The translations under genes were made by a program, and so were the position numbers. From the NCBI GenBank assembly GCA_028714055.1, contig JAQTNB010000043.1, forward strand, positions 1-8,239: 8,239 nt of DNA, given 5' to 3'. This document shows, in pieces, positions 1 to 4,867 of the stretch; position 1 is the first letter of the stretch, and each line of letters begins with the position of its first letter. Source of the DNA: Candidatus Omnitrophota bacterium (lineage in GTDB: Bacteria > Omnitrophota > Gorgyraeia > Gygaellales > Profunditerraquicolaceae). The notes beneath the pieces are model-generated. The model was not told the origin of the DNA, ran no database searches, and was given only the letters and a program-made list of their open reading frames with translations.

Positions 1-1435
1 ACTTCTTGATCACGTTGAATTCCCCGTTATTGAAGATCACCCAGATGACCGGGATATTGTATTGTATGGCAGTCATCAGCTCAAACCCTGCCATCTGGTA
101 GGCTCCGTCGCCGCAGCCGCAGACCACTACCCTCTCGGGGCTTGCCGCCTTGACACCTATCGAGCCGTTGACATGGCTTGCCATAGGGCCGAAGCTCCCC
201 GGGTTCTGATACACCTGGTGCTTGGTAAGGTTCAGGTAACAGTTAAGCCAAAGCATATGGGACCCCGCGTCCCCCATGACAACCGCATCGGCAGGCAGGT
301 TTCTTGAGATCGCCTTAACCAGCGCCGCGGGATGGATCTTTTTGCCGCTATACTCAATCGGCAGGTCGAACCATTTCTCTTTCTTGATTTTTTTCGGCTC
401 AACGGATTTGATCTTTTTGCTTAACCCCTGAGTGAGGGCAATAATCGCGGGCTTTGCGTCGCTTAACAACGGAACGTCCGCGCGATAGACCTTGTTGATC
501 TCATGCGGGTCGATATTGACGTGGATCAGGGTCTTGCTCTTGAAAAGGTCCTGCTTAAAGGCAAAGGTAGCGTTCTGGGCAAAAGAATTCCCGATCGCCA
601 AGACTACCGTGCAGCCGTCAAAATATTTGTTTGCGCCCGGGTCTCCCGAAGTCCCGTAAACACCCAAACATAACGGATGGTCTTCCGGGATTATGCCTTT
701 GGCATCCATGGTGGCGGTAAAGGGTATTTGGAATTTCTCCAGGAGCTCCAGTATCTCTTTTTCCGCGTGAGACCTGATGACGCCGTAGCCGACGATCGCC
801 ATGATCTGCTCGTTTTTTTCGACCGCCTTGGCGATGGCATCTACGGCCTGTTCGATCTGGCCGGAACTTGGAAGCACAGGCTTGATTTTGAGCTTGATAT
901 CGCGGAAGTTTTCGACCTTGGCAATGGTGATATTCTTGGGCACATGGATATGCACCGGCCCGGGCCTTCCCTGATACGCCAGGTTGATCGCCTCTTCAAG
1001 GATATCGCAGGTCTGCGACGCGTTCTCAATAATGAAGGATTTTTTGGTCGTGGCATTGAACATCTTGGGGGAATCAGGTGTCCTGCTCTGCCCCGTGGAT
1101 TCGTTCAACGCGCCCTTGCCCCTGTCGGGCTTGGAGGTATAACCGGAGATCGCCAGGACCGGAAGCGAATCCGAAAGCGCCACCGCCAGGCCTGAGAAGA
1201 GGTTGAATTCTCCCGGGCCGCCGGTCGCGAAACACACGCCCAGCTTATCGGAAAACATGGAATACCCGCAGGCCATAAAAGAGGCACCCTGCTCGTTGCG
1301 GATGATCACGGTCTTGATCTTTTCCGAGCGCTTCAACGCCAGGAGCATGCTGCCGTTTACCTGGCCTGAGCCGCCGAATACATGGTCCACGCCCACCGAC
1401 TCAAGCGCTTTGACGATCGCTTCATTGACATCCAT
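1..1435 (-). CDS. Thiamine-diphosphate-dependent enzyme, acetolactate synthase family (3' end off the window)
   Basis: The visible 478 codons read as a three-domain ThDP enzyme of the acetolactate synthase/pyruvate oxidase family. These enzymes decarboxylate 2-oxoacids and transfer or oxidise the product. The N-terminal pyrimidine-binding domain (about residues 1-165) carries RNEQGA at 46-51, where Glu48 is the expected cofactor-activating Glu; most acetolactate synthases have RHEQGA. A central domain (about 190-335) follows, then the pyrophosphate-binding domain from about 368. That domain has GDG at 442-444 and NN at 469-470, the classic GDG...NN metal/diphosphate motif. Family members are usually 550-600 residues, so some 80-110 are missing beyond base 1. 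The ATG at 1435 is preceded by GGAGG with 8-base spacing. It is the last visible gene of the five-gene unit, 39 bases after the tautomerase gene. No acetolactate synthase small subunit is visible, so true branched-chain synthesis (IlvB) is unproven and the substrate is unknown. Confidence 0.93.
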   Translation of the reverse strand, partial: MDVNEAIVKALESVGVDHVFGGSGQVNGSMLLALKRSEKIKTVIIRNEQGASFMACGYSMFSDKLGVCFATGGPGEFNLFSGLAVALSDSLPVLAISGYTSKPDRGKGALNESTGQSRTPDSPKMFNATTKKSFIIENASQTCDILEEAINLAYQGRPGPVHIHVPKNITIAKVENFRDIKLKIKPVLPSSGQIEQAVDAIAKAVEKNEQIMAIVGYGVIRSHAEKEILELLEKFQIPFTATMDAKGIIPEDHPLCLGVYGTSGDPGANKYFDGCTVVLAIGNSFAQNATFAFKQDLFKSKTLIHVNIDPHEINKVYRADVPLLSDAKPAIIALTQGLSKKIKSVEPKKIKKEKWFDLPIEYSGKKIHPAALVKAISRNLPADAVVMGDAGSHMLWLNCYLNLTKHQVYQNPGSFGPMASHVNGSIGVKAASPERVVVCGCGDGAYQMAGFELMTAIQYNIPVIWVIFNNGEFNVIKK

Positions 1436-1474
1436 AATTGACTCCTCCCTGTTGTAATATCCCTTACGCGCGGC

Positions 1475-1705
1475 TTAGGGCGCGGGTTTTTGCTGGCTGA
1501 ACTTGCCCACGGCTAATTTGGGCGGGCGTTTGGAGAAAAGTATCCCGTCGCAGGCCGCGTTATCAAGCGTATAGCCGTCAAAAAAAAGATAGATCCGGTC
1601 TTTCGGAACTTTGGAGATCTCGGAAAAAATAGTTATGTATTTGTCGGCGAGTATCTCTTTTTGCTCGTCGGTAAGCTCTAATGAATGGACGATGATTGCG
1701 GGCAT
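1475..1705 (-). CDS. 4-oxalocrotonate tautomerase-like protein
   Basis: A 76-residue protein starting MPAIIVHSLELTDEQKE. Members of the 4-oxalocrotonate tautomerase superfamily lose Met1 and use Pro1 as the catalytic base for keto-enol tautomerisation, and Pro is in the right place here. The beta-alpha-beta layout also fits: strand 2-8, helix 12-32 and a second strand around 37-43 (DRIYLFFDGY). Compared with the 62-residue Pseudomonas enzyme it is longer, with a basic/Pro tail (KRPPKLAVGKFSQQKPAP). By eye, the Arg residues at positions 11 and 39 of the canonical enzyme are not conserved, so its substrate probably differs. The start at 1705 is fixed by AGGAGGTGG seven bases upstream. It sits between the Hsp31-like gene and the ThDP-enzyme gene and downstream of a strong hairpin. 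The family is fairly certain; the reaction is not known. Confidence 0.85.
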   Translation of the reverse strand: MPAIIVHSLELTDEQKEILADKYITIFSEISKVPKDRIYLFFDGYTLDNAACDGILFSKRPPKLAVGKFSQQKPAP

Positions 1706-1727
1706 TCTTCCACCTCCTGTATTGATG

Positions 1728-1768
1728 CAGATTCCTGCCTGCCGGCGGCGCCGGCAGGCAGGAATCTG
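1728..1768. repeat. Perfect 19-bp inverted repeat (hairpin) between two operon genes
   Basis: Bases 1728-1746 are exactly complementary to 1750-1768, with a 3-base GGC loop, giving one of the strongest hairpins possible at this length. It lies between the stop of the Hsp31-like gene (1793) and the ribosome binding site of the tautomerase gene. On the minus strand it is not followed by a T-run, so it is not a classical intrinsic terminator. It could stall or process the message, or protect a 3' end. The inner part (CTGCCTGC...GCAGGCAG) resembles the hairpins at 3541-3557 and 3686-3704, so I read it as a member of a dispersed palindrome family. Confidence 0.9.
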
Positions 1769-1792
1769 ACAAACACAACAGCGCTTGGAACC

Positions 1793-2566
1793 TTAGAGCG
1801 TTGCCAGGACTTCCACGATCTTCTCGCCGTAGGCGATGGAAGATTCAACGGAAGTTCCGGTAACAAACGGCCAGTCAAAGACGACTTCCGGATTCACGCG
1901 GTTTGCCTTGTAATTGGCAACGCAGACTCCGTTCGGGCCTACCGCATCGCGGACCAGGTGCTCTAATGGCCATAAGAACCCGGGCGTGTGCACGTCGGTC
2001 CCTTTATTATCGGGGGTTACACCGTAAAGGTCATAGGTGAAATCCCATTCCGGGCCGTAAAAATCCCAGGAAGCGGGATGCGCTGCGACCCTCTTGCCGT
2101 ACAAGACACTCTTGAAATCCTGCTGCGGATCGCGCAGGAAGACAAGCGTTGAGACCGAATAGCACAATGCGCCTACCAGCTTGTTTGAACGGATGGCATC
2201 GAGGCAGAGCTTATGCAGGTTCCAGTTGTTCGCCATATCGATCATGGCGCCAAGCCCGCCGGTCAGGACGATCGCGTCATAATCCTTCATCTTGGCTTCG
2301 GAGAACTTTATCGCTTTGGTCCACTCGTTGCCGTCAGTCAATTCCTTGATGCGCTTGCAGACATCAGGCGGGTTGGTCTTAGCGTTGATCACCGGATCCA
2401 AGAAATCAGGATTACAGCTCACTGCCAAAGGCAGGGGCTTTTTCCCAAGCGGTGTCGCCAGGGTAAGCTCATGGCCTGCCTTCTTGATGATATCCCAGGG
2501 AGCCTGAAGCTCTTCTCCCCACGTGCCGTAGTTGGTGGCACAGATCAGTACTTTCTTCTTTCCCAT
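1793..2566 (-). CDS. DJ-1/PfpI superfamily protein, Hsp31-like, with Cys-Tyr at the nucleophile elbow
   Basis: A 257-residue protein with the class I glutamine amidotransferase-like fold of the DJ-1/Hsp31 group. This group includes glutathione-independent glyoxalases, chaperones and deglycase-like proteins. N-terminal GTWGEELQAPWDIIKKAG (15-31) matches the Hsp31 segment bearing the conserved acidic residue (Glu18 or Glu19). AIVLTGGLGAM (98-108) is the strand before the central helix. GALCYSVS (132-139) is the nucleophile elbow with Cys135. PFVTGTSVESS (233-243) matches the C-terminal LVTGQNPASS-type strand of Hsp31 proteins. The residue after Cys is Tyr136 rather than the usual His, so the normal Cys-His pair is absent. 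No signal peptide or membrane segment is seen. The start at 2566 has AAGGAGGA six to seven bases upstream. It is 16 bases from the cupin gene, clearly in the same transcript. Fold assignment is strong; activity is uncertain. Confidence 0.88.
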   Translation of the reverse strand: MGKKKVLICATNYGTWGEELQAPWDIIKKAGHELTLATPLGKKPLPLAVSCNPDFLDPVINAKTNPPDVCKRIKELTDGNEWTKAIKFSEAKMKDYDAIVLTGGLGAMIDMANNWNLHKLCLDAIRSNKLVGALCYSVSTLVFLRDPQQDFKSVLYGKRVAAHPASWDFYGPEWDFTYDLYGVTPDNKGTDVHTPGFLWPLEHLVRDAVGPNGVCVANYKANRVNPEVVFDWPFVTGTSVESSIAYGEKIVEVLATL

Positions 2567-2582
2567 TTTTTCTCCTCCTTTT

Positions 2583-2915
2583 TTAGGGTTTCATCCACGG
2601 GAAATCTGTTTTTATCGGGCTGAATATGTCAATCGCCTCTGTCTGGCCGACTGCGATAAACTCATGCGGCACATCAGGCGGAATAAAATAGGCGTCACCC
2701 GGCCCCAGGTTCTTTGTCTCCTTTCCGATGGTCATCTTAAAGCCGCCGCTGATCACGTAGCCGAACTGCTCCTGGGGATGCGTATGGAGCTTGACGATGC
2801 TTCCGTCTGCCATATCCCAGTGCTGGGCGTTCATCTTGGTGCATTCGCCTAAATACTGGCGTATCACCCCTCCTCCCATATCGTGCTTTTCCAGTTTACC
2901 ACGATAAATGAACAT
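2583..2915 (-). CDS. Small single-domain cupin
   Basis: A 110-residue cupin barrel protein. The first cupin motif is HTHPQEQFGYVISG (44-57), with His44, His46 and Gln50/Glu49 as likely metal ligands. The second motif is GPGDAYFIPPDVPHEF (71-86), with His84 as the last ligand. The HxHPxEQxGYV pattern is typical of KdgF-like and related small cupins that bind a divalent metal. KdgF itself converts unsaturated uronates, but many homologues have no known substrate and I do not assign that role. The reading frame stays open upstream to 2984, but the start chosen is ATG 2915, because AAAGGAGGT lies four bases before it and the extension would overlap the upstream PfpI gene. It is sandwiched between two DJ-1 superfamily genes with gaps of 20 and 16 bases, so it is probably co-translated with them and may act on the same metabolite. 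Confidence 0.9.
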   Translation of the reverse strand: MFIYRGKLEKHDMGGGVIRQYLGECTKMNAQHWDMADGSIVKLHTHPQEQFGYVISGGFKMTIGKETKNLGPGDAYFIPPDVPHEFIAVGQTEAIDIFSPIKTDFPWMKP

Positions 2916-2918
2916 GTC

Positions 2919-2927
2919 ACCTCCTTT
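2919..2927 (-). promoter_or_regulatory. Ribosome binding site that fixes the cupin start
   Basis: On the minus strand this reads AAAGGAGGT, four bases before ATG 2915. It decides for the shorter 110-residue cupin over the open extension to 2984, which would overlap the PfpI stop codon and has no comparable site. Confidence 0.85.
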
Positions 2928-2935
2928 TGCTGCAA

Positions 2936-3505
2936 TTAACGCTGGCGTATCAATTCGATGATCTTTCTGGCAAAGACATTGCAATGGCCGCCGGTGCGCG
3001 CAGTGACAAGGTCCGCGTCAACCACCACATCCTCATCCACGTACACCGCGCCCATGTTCCTGGCATCTCCGAGCAGGTTGTTGTGCACCACCAGTTTTCT
3101 GCCGCGGACCAATTCCGGGGCAGGAGCACAGAGCCAGAGGCCGTGGCAGATAATGCCCTTGATGATATCTTTCTGCGCAAAGGCTTTTTTCAGGAATTCA
3201 ACCGCCGGAGGCAGTTTTTTGATATCTTCGGTATAGCGTAAGCGGTCGGCGACTATCCCCGCAGGCACGATAATAGCGGCATAGCTTTTCAGCGTTGCCT
3301 CGTCCATCCCCTCAAAAGACTCGCGGCATTCAAAGGGTATCTGGTATTCATGGCCTTTGAAGGTGAGCGCCGGCTGCCCCCAAAGGCGGGTCAGGAAATG
3401 CACCTCAAGCCCTTCTTCGGCAAACCTGCGCTGGTAGTAGAAGATCTCGGGTTCGTAGTAATCACCCTCCATTAAAATGCCGATCTTATTTTTCCCTGCC
3501 ATCAT
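2936..3505 (-). CDS. DJ-1/PfpI family protein
   Basis: A 189-residue protein of typical length for the PfpI/DJ-1 family, whose members are described as intracellular cysteine peptidases, glyoxalase III-like enzymes or protein/nucleotide repair enzymes. The nucleophile elbow GIICHGLWLC (117-126) holds Cys120 and His121. Downstream, ELVRGRKLVVHNNLLGDARN (131-150) and GAVYVDEDVVVDADLVTAR (152-170) match the PfpI block in which the region after the Cys-His pair runs into VDE, VVVDG and NLVT. The third active-site residue, an acidic one near the N-terminus, is probably Glu18 or Glu20 in GDYYEPEIFYY; alignment by eye is ambiguous by a residue. Two adjacent ATGs (3505 and 3502) follow GGAGG, at 4 and 7 bases; I give the first. 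It is the promoter-proximal gene of the five-gene unit, directly after the repeat-rich spacer. The family is certain, the substrate is not. Confidence 0.92.
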   Translation of the reverse strand: MMAGKNKIGILMEGDYYEPEIFYYQRRFAEEGLEVHFLTRLWGQPALTFKGHEYQIPFECRESFEGMDEATLKSYAAIIVPAGIVADRLRYTEDIKKLPPAVEFLKKAFAQKDIIKGIICHGLWLCAPAPELVRGRKLVVHNNLLGDARNMGAVYVDEDVVVDADLVTARTGGHCNVFARKIIELIRQR

Positions 3506-3508
3506 TAT

Positions 3509-3516
3509 TCCTCCCC
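3509..3516 (-). promoter_or_regulatory. Ribosome binding site of the PfpI gene
   Basis: On the minus strand this reads GGGGAGGA, just before the tandem ATGATG at 3505-3500. It excludes the in-frame extension to 3601, which would translate the AT-rich repeat element and has no such site. Confidence 0.85.
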
Positions 3517-3540
3517 GCACGTTAAATTCCAAATTCCACT

Positions 3541-3557
3541 GCCTGCCTGCGGCAGGC
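3541..3557. repeat. GC-rich hairpin, left part of the spacer element
   Basis: GCCTGCC (3541-3547) pairs with GGCAGGC (3551-3557) around a TGC loop. It is the mirror partner of the hairpin at 3686-3704 within the larger inverted repeat, and shares its core with the hairpin at 1728-1768. Confidence 0.8.
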
Positions 3558-3685
3558 GAGCCAAATTCCAAATAATTCCAAATTACAAATACCAAATTCA
3601 AAACATATGTTTGAAATTTGATATTTGAAATTTATTGGGATTTGGAATTTGGGATTTGGTGCTTATCCTCATCTGGTGCTTGGCT

Positions 3686-3704
3686 AGCCTGCCGAAGGCA
3701 GGCT
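3686..3704 (-). repeat. GC-rich hairpin just after the phosphatase stop codon
   Basis: AGCCTGCC (3686-3693) pairs with GGCAGGCT (3697-3704), a perfect 8-bp stem with a 3-base loop. In the minus-strand transcript it starts nine bases after the stop codon of the cyclic-nucleotide-binding phosphatase. It could slow RNA polymerase or stabilise the 3' end. No T-run follows, so I do not call it an intrinsic terminator. Confidence 0.75.
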
Positions 3705-3712
3705 GTTGGAAT

Positions 3713-4867
3713 TTATCCTTTCTTACCATAATATTTCAAAACCAGCATCGTAATATCATCCGACTGCGGCGCATCCTGCGCGTAAACACGCAGCTCCTCG
3801 CGCATGACCTGGGCGATCTCCGTGACGCTTTTTTCCGTCAGCTTTGCCAGCGAGTCTTTCAGGCGCCCGTCAGAAAAAAGCTCGTTTTTTGGGTTCATCG
3901 CTTCGGTAACGCCGTCGGTATAAAGAAAGATCACATCGCCGGGCCTCAGGGTGAGCTTGCCGCTCCCCGATTTGCTGTTTTCGATCGCTCCCAGAACGCA
4001 ACCCTTGGGGACATTGACGAACTCAAAACACCTGCCGTTCCCGCAGATAAGCGGCGGGTTATGCCCGCCGTTAGAAAACTCCATTTCACCGGTGGTAAGG
4101 TCCAGGATAATGCAGAAGACCGTCACAAACATGCACAGCTGGTTATCGGGACAAAGGATATTGTTCACCCGGTCAACCACGTCTTTTACCGATAAGCCCC
4201 GCAATGCCTCGTTCTTCAGCAGGGTCTTGCTGATAGACATGAAAAGCGCCGCCGGCACGCCTTTGCCGGAAACGTCCCCGATGAGAAAGCAGAGCTTGTT
4301 TTTATCCACAAAAAAGAAATCGTAGAAATCCCCTCCCACTTCTTTTGCCGGTTCCATCAGGGCAAAGATCTCAAACTCCGAGCGGTCCGGGAAAGGCGGG
4401 AAGGTGCGCGGGAGCATGCTTGCCTGGATGTCGCGGGCGATCCTCAGCTCGCTTTCAATGCGCTCCTTGGCTTCGGTTTCGCGCCTGAGGTTCTCGATAA
4501 AACGCTTGAAGCTCGTCTGGATAAGCGTGATGGCAAGGTTCGGGTCCTGGCCGAAAAACTTGATCACCTCGTCCCTGCCCATGGTATATACTTCCACATC
4601 CTCCTGGCATACGGCAGAAGCGGTCCGTTCGTTATAGGGCGAGAATATCCCCATCTCCCCGATCACCTGCCCCGCGTTGATGCTCTTCTTGATCTCGGGC
4701 AGCATGATCACACCTTTGGCGATGTAAAACATCTTATCCGCCTTGTCCCCTTTCTTAAAGAGGACGTCCCCCTCCTTATATGTCTCCTTCTTCATATAAG
4801 CAAGGGGCCAGCTGTACGCCTGCTGTGCCGGGGGATCTGTTTTGGCGTTCTTATTATCGGTATCCAT
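3713..4867 (-). CDS. Cyclic-nucleotide-binding domain fused to SpoIIE/RsbU-type PP2C phosphatase
   Basis: A soluble 384-residue protein. Residues about 20-118 form a cyclic-nucleotide-binding domain: GDVLFKKGDKADKMFYIAKG (33-52) and the phosphate-binding cassette GEMGIFSPYNERTAS (70-84), with Glu71 and Arg81 in the places that bind cAMP or cGMP. A helical linker (about 120-150) leads to the SpoIIE phosphatase domain, with GGDFYDFF (178-185), GDVSGKGVPAALFM (197-210), GGHNPPLI (267-274), YTDGVTEA (316-323) and SDDITMLV (369-376). The metal-binding Asp residues 180, 198, 318 and 370/371 are all present. The likely job is dephosphorylating the RsbV-like antagonist when a nucleotide is bound. ATG 4867 overlaps the preceding phosphatase gene by 14 bases and has no Shine-Dalgarno site, implying translational coupling. 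A TTG at 4882 is less likely. The stop codon lies inside the terminal repeat of the spacer element. Confidence 0.93.
   Translation of the reverse strand: MDTDNKNAKTDPPAQQAYSWPLAYMKKETYKEGDVLFKKGDKADKMFYIAKGVIMLPEIKKSINAGQVIGEMGIFSPYNERTASAVCQEDVEVYTMGRDEVIKFFGQDPNLAITLIQTSFKRFIENLRRETEAKERIESELRIARDIQASMLPRTFPPFPDRSEFEIFALMEPAKEVGGDFYDFFFVDKNKLCFLIGDVSGKGVPAALFMSISKTLLKNEALRGLSVKDVVDRVNNILCPDNQLCMFVTVFCIILDLTTGEMEFSNGGHNPPLICGNGRCFEFVNVPKGCVLGAIENSKSGSGKLTLRPGDVIFLYTDGVTEAMNPKNELFSDGRLKDSLAKLTEKSVTEIAQVMREELRVYAQDAPQSDDITMLVLKYYGKKG
4326..4351. repeat. Direct repeat shared by the two phosphatase genes (copy 1)
   Basis: These 26 bases recur exactly at 5464-5489, at the codons around the EVGGDFYDF motif. 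A second exact match of 23 bases links 4446-4468 with 5584-5606, at the KERIESEL linker. Identity at the DNA level, not just the protein level, supports a fairly recent tandem duplication or gene conversion of the catalytic domain. Confidence 0.85.

Larger units (their letters stand above)
3523..3715. repeat. Nested inverted-repeat element (MITE-like), about 193 bp
   Basis: The ends 3523-3532 (TAAATTCCAA) and 3706-3715 (TTGGAATTTA) are perfect 10-bp inverted repeats. Inside each lies a GC-rich hairpin (3541-3557 and 3686-3704), followed by a near-matching GAGCC/GGCTA segment. The middle (about 3562-3660) is AT-rich, built from repeated CAAATT/TTTGAA-type words, and is itself roughly palindromic around AAACATATGTTT (3601-3612). 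No open reading frame in it looks real. It fills the whole gap between the two gene sets and must also contain any promoter of the PfpI unit; I see no convincing -35/-10 pair. The layout resembles a non-autonomous miniature element or an extragenic palindrome, but no transposase or target-site duplication is seen. Confidence 0.72.

Noticed and set aside
677..1195. Plus-strand open frame of 172 codons opposite the ThDP enzyme gene
   Set aside because: No family features and no ribosome binding site; the minus strand encodes an unmistakable ThDP enzyme over the same bases.
1..1435. Calling the ThDP enzyme IlvB
   Set aside because: No small subunit gene is visible, RHEQGA is changed to RNEQGA, and the neighbours are not branched-chain amino acid genes.
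2916..2984. Longer start for the cupin (to 2984)
   Set aside because: It would overlap the PfpI stop region; the ATG at 2915 has AAAGGAGGT directly upstream.
3506..3601. Longer start for the PfpI protein (to 3601)
   Set aside because: The added 32 residues would be translated from the AT-rich repeat element and have no family match; GGAGG lies right before the ATGATG at 3505.
3562..3660. CRISPR-like array in the AT-rich repeated words
   Set aside because: The words are 7-10 bases, irregularly spaced and mirror-inverted, with no constant repeat or unique spacers.
3686..3704. Intrinsic transcription terminator after the phosphatase gene
   Set aside because: The stem is good, but no T-run follows it on the minus strand.
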